DNA of 64,000 nucleotides from Actinophytocola xinjiangensis (GTDB lineage: Bacteria; Actinomycetota; Actinomycetes; Mycobacteriales; Pseudonocardiaceae). The stretch is taken from assembly GCF_001921215.1 (NCBI RefSeq), contig NZ_MSIF01000025.1, positions 62,001 to 126,000 of the forward strand, given 5' to 3'. Position 1 is the first letter of the stretch. Each line of letters begins with the position of its first letter. A program made the translations under genes and the position numbers. The notes below the pieces were generated by a model. That model made no database searches. It saw nothing but the letters and a program-made list of their open reading frames with translations, and had not been told where the DNA came from. Of the stretch, positions 40,992 to 50,088 are shown in pieces.

Positions 40992-42986
40992 TTACCCGGA
41001 GTCGCGCCCGGTGGTGCGGCGCCACCACGAGCTCCCCAGCATCCCCGACAGCCCCACCAACCGGACCAGCGCGGGAACCGAGTACCGGGGCTCCTCCCCG
41101 TCGCCCTCCTCGACCAGGTCGGCGTCGACCAGCTCGTCCAACACGCCGAGAACGGCCGGCCCGCCCAGGCTGGCGCGTTCGGCGAGTTCCCCGGCGGTCA
41201 GCCCGTCGGTCGAGGCCAACCGCCGAAAAACCCACCGCTGGCGCGCGGTCAGCGTCTGGTAGGCCTCGGCCAGCTGCCCGAAGACGTCGAAGCCGCCGTA
41301 GCTCAGCTCGTTCAACCGGTTCCGCTCGTCGGCCATCCGAACGACCATCCGCGACAGGTGCCAGCCGGGTCGTCCGGCCAGCTTTGCCCCCACCGCGCGC
41401 AACGCCAACGGCAGCCGGTCGGTCAGCTCGGCCAGGTTCTCGGCGGCGTCCAGCTCCCGGCTGACCCGCTGCTCACCGACGATGTTGGCCAGCAGCCGCA
41501 CCGACTCGGCGACCGTCAGCACCGGCAGCCGCAGCCGCAGCGCCCCGGCCAGCGCGTCCACCGGCACCCGGCTGAGCACGACCAGCGCGCACCCCGACCC
41601 GCTGGGCACCAGGTGGCGCAGCGAGTCGGCGGTGACCGCCTTGTCCAGTACGACCAGCAGCCGCCGGTCGGCGGTCCAGCTGCGGAACATCAACGCCGCC
41701 TCGGCGACGTTGTGCGGCACGTCCGCCTCGTCGGCCCCGATCGCCTTGAGCATCCCGACCAGCACCTGCCGCACGGGCATCGGCCGCCCGTCCCCGCCGG
41801 TGAGGTCGACGTGGAGCTGCCCGTCGGGGAACCGTTCCCGCACCGCGCGGCCGGCCCGCGCCACGAACGCGCTCTTGCCGATCCCCGGCCGGCCCACGAC
41901 GTTGACCACCCGCAGGCCCTGGATGTCCGGCCCGGTGAGGGCGTGGCTGAACGCGTCCAGCTCGGCCTGCCGCCCGACGAAGTCCACCACCTCGGCCGGC
42001 AGTTGCGCGGGGGCGGGCCGGCCAGGGCGCGCCGGCGAGATGACGACCCGGCCCTCGGTGACCGGCGCGGTCGGGTCGCCCGGCAGGTCCAGTTCGGGGT
42101 CGGCCTCCAGCATCAGCTGGTGGAGCCGGCGCAGCTCGGCGGCGGGGTCCAGGCCCAGTTCGTCGACCAGCGCGGCCCGGATGCGCTGGTAGACGCCCAG
42201 CGCGTCGGCGCGGCGGCCGCTGCGGTAGAGCGCGATCATGAGCTTGGCGGAGAAGTCCTCGCGGGTGGGTTCGGCGTTCACCAGGCTCGTCAGCTCGCCG
42301 ATGATCTCCTGGTGGCGCCCGAGTTGCAGGTCGGCCTCGATGCGCAGGGCGAGGACGGTGCGGCGCAGCTCCTCCAGGCGGGTGGAGTGCGAGTACAGCA
42401 GTGGGCCGGTCGCGACTCCCTCGAGGAACCCGCCGCGCCACAGCGCCAACGCGGTCCGGAACACCTCGGCGGCCGACTCGACGTGTGCGCCGAGCAGCTC
42501 CTGGCGGCCCCGCCGGGCGAGCTGCTCGAACTGGTTGGCGTCGATGGACTCCAGGTCGGGGAGCTGGAGGACGTAGCCGCCGGGGTGGCTGAGCAGGGCG
42601 GGGCTCGGCCCGCCGCTGCTGCGGTAGGCGGCTGGCTTGTCGTCGAGTTTCAGCAGCTTGCGCAGCTGGTAGATGTAGGTCTGGACGGTGGTCAGCGCGG
42701 ACTGCGGGGGGCTTTCCTCCCAGAGTTCCTCGACCAGCTGGTCGACCCTGGTCACCGAGTTCGCCTGGACGGCGAGCAGCGAGAGCACCTGCCGCAGCTT
42801 GGGGGCCGACGGGGTGACGACCCGTTCGCCGCGCATCAGTAACAGGGGGCCGAGGAGTCCGAGTGTGATCGAGTCGTACTCTCTGGTGGCCGGTTGGTTC
42901 GCTACGATGCGATTCGTCTCGCTCGCCGGTGTAGCGGTGAGCTGGAGTGCTGTTGCGGCCTCTGCTCCAGAATGACGATTCTGCAT
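40992..42986 (-). CDS. SARP/AfsR-type transcriptional regulator with NB-ARC domain
   Basis: A 664-residue regulator: winged-helix DNA-binding domain (about 45-135; LGLLGPLLLMRGERVV, QLVEELWEESPPQSALTTVQ), bacterial transcriptional activation domain (about 140-285; YQRIRAALVDELGLDPAAEL), NB-ARC ATPase with P-loop GRPGIGKSAF and a C-terminal helical part without a clear TPR array. SARPs are common pathway activators of type II PKS clusters and bind heptameric direct repeats. ATG at 42986 has GGGAG upstream and is preferred over an in-frame start 17 codons earlier. Whether it controls the PKS 18 kb away is untested. Confidence 0.93.
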   Translation of the reverse strand: MQNRHSGAEAATALQLTATPASETNRIVANQPATREYDSITLGLLGPLLLMRGERVVTPSAPKLRQVLSLLAVQANSVTRVDQLVEELWEESPPQSALTTVQTYIYQLRKLLKLDDKPAAYRSSGGPSPALLSHPGGYVLQLPDLESIDANQFEQLARRGRQELLGAHVESAAEVFRTALALWRGGFLEGVATGPLLYSHSTRLEELRRTVLALRIEADLQLGRHQEIIGELTSLVNAEPTREDFSAKLMIALYRSGRRADALGVYQRIRAALVDELGLDPAAELRRLHQLMLEADPELDLPGDPTAPVTEGRVVISPARPGRPAPAQLPAEVVDFVGRQAELDAFSHALTGPDIQGLRVVNVVGRPGIGKSAFVARAGRAVRERFPDGQLHVDLTGGDGRPMPVRQVLVGMLKAIGADEADVPHNVAEAALMFRSWTADRRLLVVLDKAVTADSLRHLVPSGSGCALVVLSRVPVDALAGALRLRLPVLTVAESVRLLANIVGEQRVSRELDAAENLAELTDRLPLALRAVGAKLAGRPGWHLSRMVVRMADERNRLNELSYGGFDVFGQLAEAYQTLTARQRWVFRRLASTDGLTAGELAERASLGGPAVLGVLDELVDADLVEEGDGEEPRYSVPALVRLVGLSGMLGSSWWRRTTGRDSG

Positions 42987-43238
42987 GGAAAACTCCCACA
43001 CTGCGCGGTTCCACCCGACGAGCCAGACTTGCGCCATGGTGACACCGACAGCACGGGGAATCGGTCGCTGTCAGCGATCTTCGACCCTCGCTCGACCCGC
43101 GCGCTACGTGTCCATCTGGGACGCCTGACCACTGTCTGTCCACTGTGGACTTGTCGCCAGCATGTCGGGCGTGAAATGTCCAGCTTCCTCGTGCGCCTTT
43201 TGAGTGGCTTTTGAGTTCCGTTTCGCATCATGAGGTGC

Positions 43239-43358
43239 ATGAACACACAGCCCCAGGTCGAACGCGAGGCTGCCACCACCGGGCCTCCGGCACGGGACAA
43301 CCAACAGACCACCCCCGAACGCACCGCCGACGACCACCTGATCCGCGGGTACAACTGA
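43239..43358 (+). CDS. Putative 39-aa peptide, first of two overlapping mini-genes
   Basis: A 39-residue, hydrophilic, Cys-free peptide running from MNTQPQVEREAATTGP to a tail TADDHLIRGYN. GAGGTG immediately precedes the ATG, closer than ideal. The stop shares a base with the next start (TGATG). The polar N-terminal part with a distinct C-terminal tail is reminiscent of a precursor peptide, but no modifying enzyme is adjacent. It may simply be a short untranslated frame. Confidence 0.4.
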   Translation: MNTQPQVEREAATTGPPARDNQQTTPERTADDHLIRGYN

Positions 43359-43507
43359 TGCCCCGACCCGCCAGGCGGAACCGGTTGTGCGCCAACTGCC
43401 TGCTCGCCACCCTGGCGGGCGTCGCCTGGCCCCTGTGGGGAAGCCGACCACAAGGCTGGCCACGCAAGACGACGTGCCAGCCCTGCGCCGCCCGGCGAAG
43501 CGCCTGA
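43358..43507 (+). CDS. Putative 49-aa basic Cys-pair peptide, second mini-gene
   Basis: A 49-residue very basic peptide with two CxxC-type pairs, CANC and CQPC, separated by a hydrophobic then Trp-rich stretch (LLATLAGVAWPLWG). The pattern could be a minimal zinc ribbon. It overlaps the previous mini-gene by one base, implying coupled translation if real. No homologue is recognised. Confidence 0.4.
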   Translation: MPRPARRNRLCANCLLATLAGVAWPLWGSRPQGWPRKTTCQPCAARRSA

Positions 43508-44012
43508 GCACCGCCCAGCCGAGCGGAACCCGGTGCGGTGCCACTCGATCAACGACGATCCCCGGCACCGCACCGGGTCACTTCGTTCCCCGCCGTGCGC
43601 CGGACGGTCGCGGGGCGACCGCACCCGGGTCGACTTCGTGGCCGCCTGTCGCCGTGCGGTTCCTGCTGGACGACGAGTATCAGGTCGCGGTCCTCAGGTC
43701 GGGCACCGAGGCGAGGTCAGCCCGCGGGGTCGCGATCTCCTCCCGCAACACCTCCACCAGCTTCCACCGCCCACCGCGGCCATCACCGCCGACCTGGTGG
43801 CTCGTCTCAGTGGGTTGACCCGGTAACCGATCTTGGCGGTGGTGGGTCAGGCTGTCTCCTGTCGATCAGATACGGGAGGTGCTTGTGGCTCGTCTGCCTG
43901 AGGTTCGTTCGGACACCGTCGATGGAGGAAGGCCGCAAACTTGAGCGGGTGACCAGGACCGCTGAACGGGGCCCGGTCCGCGCTCCCGGGCGAGCCGGAC
44001 CGGGCCCCGCCG
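43508..44012. other. 505-bp region without an intact gene
   Basis: Long open frames here read as Arg/Pro-rich shadow protein. The only recognisable content is the rearranged PadR fragment at 43659-43761; the rest shows no supported feature. Confidence 0.6.
43659..43761. pseudogene. Rearranged fragment of a PadR-family gene
   Basis: Bases 43659-43695 match 47743-47779 of the intact PadR gene at 36 of 37 positions (encoding FLLDDEYQVAVL). Directly abutting, 43696-43761 matches the reverse complement of about 47668-47733 at roughly nine positions in ten. The two pieces are neighbours in the intact gene but here one is inverted, so this is a scar of duplication plus inversion, not a gene. Confidence 0.8.
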
Positions 44013-45359
44013 CTACCGGCGCGACGTCGCCATGGCCGCGTTTCGTTCCGCGACGGCCAGGTCGACGAGGTGGCGGTGTCGGACGGCCGGTGGGCCGCCA
44101 CTGACGCCGGCCGCGCCGTCGTTGACGCAGCCCGGCACGTCCTCGAGGTAGTCGCAGTTGTCAGGAAGGTTGCCGCTCACCACGGCGCCGTCGGTCAGGG
44201 CGACCTGCGCGCTCAGGGTGTAGATGCCGCCACCGGAGCCGGGGTGTGGGTACATGCCCGCGCCCGGCGCGCCCGCCGCGTTGTCGACGATCGTCCCGCC
44301 GGAGACGGTGAGGATGTCGTACAACACGGCGATCCCGCCGCCTCCGCCGCCGCTGCCGGACCAGCCCGCGTACCCGTTGGGGCCGGCGGCACCGGCGTCG
44401 CCGCCGTTGCCCGCCTGGTTCCCGGAGATCGTGGTGGCGATGACGAACGGGTACAGCGGGGCGTCCTGGTCGGCGGACACGAACATGCCGGCGCCGACAC
44501 CGCCGCCTCCGCCGTCGCCACCGCCGCCGCCGTCGGGGCCGCCGGAACCGCCGGCGGCGCCGTTCCCGGTGACGTTCCCGGTGACGGTGCTGTTGGTGAT
44601 CCGCAGGGAGGCGCCGTCGGTGACGTCGATGCCGCCGCCGAAGCCGCCGGAACCGCCCGTGCCGCCCGGCCTGGTGCCCGTGCCGTCGCCGCCGACGCCG
44701 CCGGGACCGGTGGCGTTGCCGGTGATCAGGGTGTCGGTGATCGTCAGCTTCACCGTGCTGAGGCTGTAGGAGGCGATGCCGCCGCCGAAGCCGCCGCCCC
44801 CGCCTCGGCCGGCGCGCGTGGTGGCGGTGGCGTCGACGCCGGGGGCACCCGCGCCGGAGGTGTTGCCGGTGATCACGCTGTTGTTGATGGTCAGCGGGCC
44901 CCAGTTCTGGATGGCGCCGCCCGACTGGCCGCTCCGGCCGTCCCCGAAGGTGTCGGTGCCGACGCCGTCGGGGGCGTGGCCGCCGGTGAGGGTGACGTCG
45001 TTGAGGACCAGCTCACCCCAGTTGGCGATGAGCCGGAAACGGGGCGCGTCACCGGCCCGGCCGACAGTGGCGTCGTTGCCGTTGATGGTGAGCGTCCCGT
45101 CGATGCCCGGCAGACCGGAGTTGTTGGTTGCGTCGGCCCGCTCGGTGAGGGTGTAGACGCAGTTCGGTGACAGGGACAACGTGTCCGGCTCGGCGGAGGT
45201 GTTGGCCGAGGCGACGGCCTGGACCAGCGCGGCCGGATCGCAGGGGACGAGGGTGACGGCGTGCGCCGGTGGAGCGACCATGGTGAGCGCCGCCAGCGCG
45301 GTCACCGCCGTGGCGGCCGAGGTGACGGATCGTCTTCGGATGCTTGTGCGTCGCGGCAT
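44013..45359 (-). CDS. Secreted Gly-rich right-handed beta-helix protein
   Basis: A 448-residue exported protein. The signal peptide spans about 1-34 with cleavage after AHA. The body repeats short strand-turn units such as [32 protein letters not shown] and [16 protein letters not shown] with long Gly-rich loops, as in polymorphic-outer-membrane-protein-like and PE-PGRS-like proteins. It is probably a cell-surface or secreted beta-solenoid of unknown role. The last 35 residues (Arg-rich, after GCVNDGAAG) do not fit the solenoid and may result from a lost downstream stop. Confidence 0.82.
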   Translation of the reverse strand: MPRRTSIRRRSVTSAATAVTALAALTMVAPPAHAVTLVPCDPAALVQAVASANTSAEPDTLSLSPNCVYTLTERADATNNSGLPGIDGTLTINGNDATVGRAGDAPRFRLIANWGELVLNDVTLTGGHAPDGVGTDTFGDGRSGQSGGAIQNWGPLTINNSVITGNTSGAGAPGVDATATTRAGRGGGGGFGGGIASYSLSTVKLTITDTLITGNATGPGGVGGDGTGTRPGGTGGSGGFGGGIDVTDGASLRITNSTVTGNVTGNGAAGGSGGPDGGGGGDGGGGGVGAGMFVSADQDAPLYPFVIATTISGNQAGNGGDAGAAGPNGYAGWSGSGGGGGGIAVLYDILTVSGGTIVDNAAGAPGAGMYPHPGSGGGIYTLSAQVALTDGAVVSGNLPDNCDYLEDVPGCVNDGAAGVSGGPPAVRHRHLVDLAVAERNAAMATSRR

Positions 45360-46035
45360 CGAGGAACCTCTCCTGTCGGGGGATCAGATGCGATCGACAG
45401 TGTTCCAAGAGTCACGACAGCTTCAGGTGAAATGTTGGCGGGCAGGGACGATGCGTTGTCACTGGACGGGGTCCGCGACGTGGACGCGATCGCCGTCGAG
45501 TACGCGAACACGGTCGCCTCGTGGCTGCGCGAGAGCCCGCTCGATCGTGCGATGGTGACGGCCTTCAGCGGGTCGCGGACCTGGTCCAGTAGCTGGAAAG
45601 GTTTCTCGTCCATGCGCACCACGGGACGGGTGGGGTCGTACGGCCGGGCGTAGACGGAGAGGACATCTTCCATGCGCGCGGCGAACTCAGCGTTCGCCCG
45701 CGGCGGGATGTTCCAGCATTTCCTCAGCTGAGGACGCAGTTCCGTTTCCTCACAACCCGGCCAGTAGCGGAGTGGTCCAGGTTCGGGGTGTCCTCGGCCA
45801 GAGCCGATCTTGAAACAGTCCCCAACCGGCGCTGTCCGCTGCGGCTACCTCGGTCATCGCAGCTGGCGCCGGCCGCTGTAGCCGTTGGGGTTGGCGCACT
45901 GTCGCCGCCAGCCGCCGCCCCTTCCGCCATCGCCACCGTTGCCGCTCCCGCAGCCACCGTGGCCGCGTCGCGCCCTGTGGGGTGCGGAGGGTTCCGGCCG
46001 GACCGGACGGCCGACAGCGGTGAGGTGAGACGTGG
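45360..46035. other. 676-bp region without an intact gene
   Basis: It holds an IS630-type transposase remnant (45566-45732). Just before it is a short plus-strand stretch (about 45480-45560) reading [19 protein letters not shown] then [10 protein letters not shown], which looks like part of a helical protein but has no start. From 45840 to 46020 the sequence is Ala/Gly-coding in several frames with nothing supportable. Confidence 0.6.
45566..45732 (-). pseudogene. IS630-family transposase remnant
   Basis: About 55 codons on the minus strand read [20 protein letters not shown], then [13 protein letters not shown] and MDEKPFQLL, which is the central segment of IS630-type transposases around the first catalytic Asp (normally CMDEKP). 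Both ends are lost and there are no terminal repeats, so only a scar of an insertion sequence remains. Confidence 0.75.
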
Positions 46036-47229
46036 TCAGGGCTGGCTGGGGACGGGCTCGTCCCAGTCGATTCGGTGGTTGAAGATCCAGTTCTGGCCGC
46101 CGCCGGAGAACCTGGCGAGTAAGCGGAAGAACGTGGGGAGCAGGACGCGTCCGACGGGGCCAAGGGCCTTGCCGCTGCCATTGCGCTTTCCCCTGGCAAC
46201 CACGCGTTCCACCCGTTGGCGGCGCAGGCTCTCGTAGGCGCGGAACGCGGCCGGGACGTCCGGCAGGTCGCGCAGGCACTTGGCCAGGACCACGGCGTCC
46301 TCGATGGCCATCGACGCGCCCTGGCCGGCCGAGGGTGAGGTGGCGTGCGCGGCGTCGCCGATGATGATCAGGCGGTCGCGGTGCCAGGTGGGGACCGTGG
46401 GGAAGTCGTAGGTGTTCCAGCCGGTGAACAGTTCGTCGGTGGCGTCGATCAGGGCGCGGGCGGGGGCGGCGTCGGCGGCGAAGAGGTGGCGCAGGTGCTC
46501 GCGCCACTGGTCGGGTGAGATCGCGGCCAGCTCGGCGGGGGACAGTTCGCGTTCCTGGGGCGGGTTCGCGAACCACCAGACGGTGCCGTCCGGCGCGCGC
46601 AGGTAGCCGAGGAAGCAGCGGCGGCCGAAGACCATGTTGAACACGCCCGGTTCGACGTCGACGTCCAGGCCCGTGGCGTAGCCGCCGACGTTCATCAGCG
46701 GGACGTACCGGGGGGCCGGCGCCTGCGGGTCGATGATCCGGCGGGTGACCGACCGCAGACCGTCCGCGCCGATCAGCAGATCACCCTCGGCGGTGGACCC
46801 GTCGGCGAACCTTGCCCGGACGCCGTCGCCGGTCGACTCGGCGTCGACGAGGCGGCGGCCGTACTCGACGGTGATGCCGCGCCGCAGGGCCTCGTCGCGG
46901 AAGGCGCCGTAGAGGGCGGCGCGGGTGATGGTCTGGTTGCGGGTGCCGTCGGCCAGCGGATCGCCGAAGGAGAACTCGGTGATCCGCCGCCCATCGCCCA
47001 TCCACGCGACCATTGACGGGGTGTCGAATCCTGTGTCCCGCAGCAGGTCCGCGAGCCCGAGCGGACGCAGCGCGGCGAGCCCGTTGACCGCGAGGGTGAG
47101 GAAGGCGCCGACGCCGTCCGCTCCCCGGTCGTACGCCTCGTACACCGTCGCGTCGATCCCGACCTGTTCGAGCGCCATCGCCGTGGTCGGTCCCGCGATG
47201 CCACCGCCGATCACCAGTGCCTTGGTCAT
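46036..47229 (-). CDS. FAD-dependent aromatic monooxygenase
   Basis: A 397-residue class A flavoprotein monooxygenase. The FAD-binding GGGIAGP (residues 8-14), the DG motif in LLIGADGLRSVTR and GDAAHATSPSAGQGASMAIE are all present. Such enzymes hydroxylate phenols or inactivate tetracycline- and rifamycin-like drugs. The ATG at 47229 is chosen because a good promoter (TTGACC-16-TATAGT) places the transcript start there; an in-frame ATG five codons earlier lies inside the -10 box. It is divergent from, and probably repressed by, the PadR protein. Confidence 0.92.
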   Translation of the reverse strand: MTKALVIGGGIAGPTTAMALEQVGIDATVYEAYDRGADGVGAFLTLAVNGLAALRPLGLADLLRDTGFDTPSMVAWMGDGRRITEFSFGDPLADGTRNQTITRAALYGAFRDEALRRGITVEYGRRLVDAESTGDGVRARFADGSTAEGDLLIGADGLRSVTRRIIDPQAPAPRYVPLMNVGGYATGLDVDVEPGVFNMVFGRRCFLGYLRAPDGTVWWFANPPQERELSPAELAAISPDQWREHLRHLFAADAAPARALIDATDELFTGWNTYDFPTVPTWHRDRLIIIGDAAHATSPSAGQGASMAIEDAVVLAKCLRDLPDVPAAFRAYESLRRQRVERVVARGKRNGSGKALGPVGRVLLPTFFRLLARFSGGGQNWIFNHRIDWDEPVPSQP

Positions 47230-47240
47230 AGTATGACTAT
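47228..47240. promoter_or_regulatory. Candidate PadR operator
   Basis: ATAGTATGACTAT is a perfect 13-base palindrome covering the -10 box and start point of the monooxygenase gene. Confidence 0.6.
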
Positions 47241-47263
47241 ACATAGAATGACGCAGCGGTCAA
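47236..47263 (-). promoter_or_regulatory. Promoter of the FAD monooxygenase gene
   Basis: On the minus strand TTGACC (47263-47258), a 16-base spacer and TATAGT (47241-47236) lie six bases before the ATG, with no ribosome-binding site: a leaderless transcript. Confidence 0.65.
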
Positions 47264-47275
47264 GGCGACTAGGCT
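47248..47275 (+). promoter_or_regulatory. Promoter of the padR-type gene
   Basis: ATGACG (47248-47253), a 16-base spacer and TAGGCT (47270-47275) lie six bases before the GTG at 47282. It overlaps the divergent promoter, so the two compete. Confidence 0.5.
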
Positions 47276-47281
47276 GACCTG

Positions 47282-47887
47282 GTGCCGAGGAGTTCCGACC
47301 GACGTTCCCCGCTGGCGCTGGTACTGCTGGCGCTACTGGCGGAGGAACCGATGCACCCGTACCGGATGCAGCAGGTGATCAAGACGCGCGGCAAGGACCG
47401 GATCGCCAACGTCGCCCAACGCAACAGCGTCTACCAGACGATCGACCGCCTGCTGCGCACCGGCCTCATCACCGTCGACGACACCGAACGCGACGAACGC
47501 CGCCCCGAACGGACGATCTACTCCCTCACCGGCGACGGCGAGGCGGCGCTGCGCGAGTGGACACGGTCGATGCTGGCGGCCCCACGCCGGGAGTTTCCCG
47601 AGTTCCCGGCCGCGCTGGCCTCGGTGATGTTGCTGGATCCGGCCGACGCGCTGGTGCAACTGGAGGCGCGGATGGAGGTGCTGCGGGAGGAGATCGCGGC
47701 CCTGCGGGCCGATCTCGCCTCGGTGCCCGACCTGCCTCGACTGTTCCTGCTGGACGACGAGTACCAGGTCGCGGTCCTCGAAGCGGAACTCACCTGGCTC
47801 GGACCCGTGGTGGCCTCGCTGCGGGACGGCAGCCTCACCTGGTCCCTCGACTGGATCCGCGAGGTGGCCGAGTCCCTGGAGGGTTAG
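47282..47887 (+). CDS. PadR-family transcriptional regulator
   Basis: A 201-residue PadR repressor. The N-terminal winged helix is PLALVLLALLAEEPMHPYRM through NSVYQTIDRLLRTGLI, with a C-terminal coiled-coil dimerisation region (LEARMEVLREEIAALRADLA). PadR proteins respond to phenolic or drug ligands and release the adjacent gene, here the FAD monooxygenase. It overlaps the end of the convergent DUF5134 gene by four bases. Pieces of a near-identical PadR gene are found rearranged at 43659. Confidence 0.94.
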   Translation: MPRSSDRRSPLALVLLALLAEEPMHPYRMQQVIKTRGKDRIANVAQRNSVYQTIDRLLRTGLITVDDTERDERRPERTIYSLTGDGEAALREWTRSMLAAPRREFPEFPAALASVMLLDPADALVQLEARMEVLREEIAALRADLASVPDLPRLFLLDDEYQVAVLEAELTWLGPVVASLRDGSLTWSLDWIREVAESLEG

Positions 47888-48480
47888 CCGAGCATGACCA
47901 GCAGCAGATAGCCGTTCCCCAACGCCATCCACGCCTGGCAGGCCGCCGTCAGCCGTGGCGCCAGCAGAACCGACGCGCCGCCGGTCCGCCAGTCCGTGCG
48001 CGCCACCAGAACCCCGGCCACCACCACGAAATAGGCGACGAACGCCCACCCCACCACCGGCCACGCCAGTCCGGGGACGTGGCCGGGCATCCACGGCGCC
48101 GACAGGTGCTCCATCGAATGCGACCCGGCCGACAGCATGTACAGCATCGCCGCGCCCGCCGCCGCGTGGTGCAGTCCGCCGCCGTGCCAGCCGCCGGGAG
48201 GGGCGACCACTCCGCGTTCCAGCCACCACGAGCCGACGAACCAGCCCGTCATCAGCAGGAAGATCGCCTGCCAGCCGGCGACCGGCAGCGGCCCGCCCAC
48301 GGGTGAGGCCATCGCGGCCATGCCGACGGCCATCAGCACGTGGGCCGTGTCGACGGCCCGGTGGCAGCCGGGATACCGGGCGGGCACGGCGCGGTTCGCG
48401 GCCACCAGACGCACCACGCAGTACACGGCGACCCCCAGGAACGCGACGGTGACGGCCCAGCGCGGGGTCGCGTCGTTCAC
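47884..48480 (-). CDS. DUF5134-type membrane protein
   Basis: A 198-residue membrane protein with about six hydrophobic segments and several His residues near membrane ends (HRAVDTAHVLMAVGMAAM, GGGLHHAAAGAAMLYML, HSMEHL). The pattern fits the actinobacterial DUF5134 family, which is associated with copper or haem-related membrane proteins without proven function. The GTG at 48480 has AGGTGA upstream. Confidence 0.78.
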   Translation of the reverse strand: MNDATPRWAVTVAFLGVAVYCVVRLVAANRAVPARYPGCHRAVDTAHVLMAVGMAAMASPVGGPLPVAGWQAIFLLMTGWFVGSWWLERGVVAPPGGWHGGGLHHAAAGAAMLYMLSAGSHSMEHLSAPWMPGHVPGLAWPVVGWAFVAYFVVVAGVLVARTDWRTGGASVLLAPRLTAACQAWMALGNGYLLLVMLG

Positions 48481-48702
48481 GGGTCACCTCGGCGTGGGGG
48501 AGGGTGTCCTCGAAGGCTCGCATCCGGGGGCCGCGAACTCCATAGTGCAACCGAGCGACGGATCGTCACTGAAAGTAACCAAAATCGGCGTCATGGTGGC
48601 CGTTGGAGTGGTGCTGGACTAAGTTCGGATCACATCACAGGGGCGTAACTGCGAGGGGGAACCTCCCACTATGAGGGTGGCTGTCGTGTTGACTCTCCGG
48701 GC

Positions 48703-50088
48703 GTGGGCACTGCGTCCGAGGGCACTCCGTCGGGATCACAGATGGTGACTGCCTCGCCACCCGAACCGGGCACTCGAAAGGGTGTATGGGAGATCCCGGC
48801 TACTGCCGCGCGCCGGGTTCGCCGGTCCGCCGCGAGCACCCCCGGCCGGCTGTTCGTGATCGGGGTGGGGCTGGTCGTCCTGTCCTTGCTGACCGGGCTG
48901 GTCGGCGCGGTCGCCCTGCAGCAGAAACAGGCGACGATCGACAACCTGATCGAGCACCGGGAGCCGGTCGCGGCCGCCTCCCAGCAGATCTACCGCTCGC
49001 TGTCCGACGCCGACGCGACCGCCGCCAGCGCGTTCCTCGCCGGCGGCAACCCGCCGGAAGAGCTGCGCGAACGTTACGAACTGGACATCGCCCAGGCCGG
49101 GGCGAACCTGGCCAAGGCCGCCGCCGACGTCGCCGGGGTGCCGCAGGCCCAGGAACAGGTCGACCAGCTCTCCCAGCAACTGCCCGTCTACACGGGGCTG
49201 GTCGAGACCGCGCGGGCGTTCAACCGGCAGGGCTTCCCCGCCGGCGCCGCCTACCTGCGTGAGGCCTCCGGGCTGATGCGGGCCAAGCTGCTGCCCGCCG
49301 CCCAGGAGCTGTACTCGATCGACTTCCGGCGCCTGGCCGAGGAGCAGGCACAGGCCCGGTCCTTCCCGTGGATCACCACCGCGCTCGTGCTCGCCCTGCT
49401 CGCCGCCCTGGTCGCCACCCAGATGTACCTGGTCCGGCGCACCAACCGGCTGCTCAACGTCGGCCTGCTGGTCGCCTCGATCGCGGTGCTCGTCGGTCTC
49501 ATCTGGGGCACGGTGGCGTTGCTGATCGAGTCCAACAGCGTCGCCGACGGGCAGGAGTCGGGCACCCAGCAGGTCGAGCTGGCGGTCGAGGCGCGGATCG
49601 TCGCGCTGAAGATGCGCGCCAACGAGACCCTGACGCTGGTCGCCAGGGGCGACGGCGGCGACTACGAGAAGGAATGGCAGGCACTGGTCCCGGAGATGTC
49701 CGGCGACGGCGCGGACAACCTGCTGGCCCGTGCCCGTGAGCTCGCCGCCGACGACGAGACCCGCGAGGTGCTCGACCGCGCGCGGGCCAACGTCGCCGAC
49801 TGGGTCGAACTGCACAAACAGGTCCGTGAGCTCGACGACGGCGGCTCCTACGAGAAGGCCGTCGAACTGGCCATGGGCGACGGTGACGACGGTGTCGCGG
49901 CCCGCTTCGGGGAACTCGACGGCAACCTGCTGGCCGCGATCAACAGCGGCCGCGAGCAGTTCGTCGCCGAGACCGGGGCGGCCAGCAAGGCGCTGACCGG
50001 CCTGGTACCCGGCGCGGCGGTACTGGCCCTGCTGGCCGCGACCGGGGTGACAATGGGGATCAGGGAACGACTGCGGGAGTACCGGTGA
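48703..50088 (+). CDS. glnX: GlnX-like transmembrane protein of the pknG operon
   Basis: A 461-residue membrane protein with a cytoplasmic N-terminus, one membrane segment (about 48-72), an extracytoplasmic helical domain, a central pair of segments (about 225-275), a second helical domain and a C-terminal segment (about 430-450). It is the first gene of the conserved order glnX-glnH-pknG. In mycobacteria and corynebacteria it passes the amino-acid signal from GlnH to PknG. The GTG at 48703 is used; ATG at 48742 is also possible, and neither has a clear ribosome-binding site. Confidence 0.88.
   Translation: MGTASEGTPSGSQMVTASPPEPGTRKGVWEIPATAARRVRRSAASTPGRLFVIGVGLVVLSLLTGLVGAVALQQKQATIDNLIEHREPVAAASQQIYRSLSDADATAASAFLAGGNPPEELRERYELDIAQAGANLAKAAADVAGVPQAQEQVDQLSQQLPVYTGLVETARAFNRQGFPAGAAYLREASGLMRAKLLPAAQELYSIDFRRLAEEQAQARSFPWITTALVLALLAALVATQMYLVRRTNRLLNVGLLVASIAVLVGLIWGTVALLIESNSVADGQESGTQQVELAVEARIVALKMRANETLTLVARGDGGDYEKEWQALVPEMSGDGADNLLARARELAADDETREVLDRARANVADWVELHKQVRELDDGGSYEKAVELAMGDGDDGVAARFGELDGNLLAAINSGREQFVAETGAASKALTGLVPGAAVLALLAATGVTMGIRERLREYR

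Noticed and set aside
39726-42842. Plus-strand open frame of 1038 codons opposite the ABC-F and SARP genes
   Set aside because: It spans two oppositely coded genes with clear motifs and has no family-like content.
43538-44104. 188-codon plus-strand frame in the gene-poor interval
   Set aside because: It reads through the inverted PadR scar and into the end of the beta-helix gene, and has Arg/Pro-rich composition and no start signal.
44224-45156. Gly/Pro repeats on the plus strand resembling collagen-like proteins
   Set aside because: They are the antisense reading of the Gly-rich beta-helix gene, which has a signal peptide and the better reading.
45302-45673. Minus-strand 123-codon frame as an intact gene
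   Set aside because: Only its first 35 codons match IS630 transposase; the rest is unrelated, so it is a remnant fused to other sequence.
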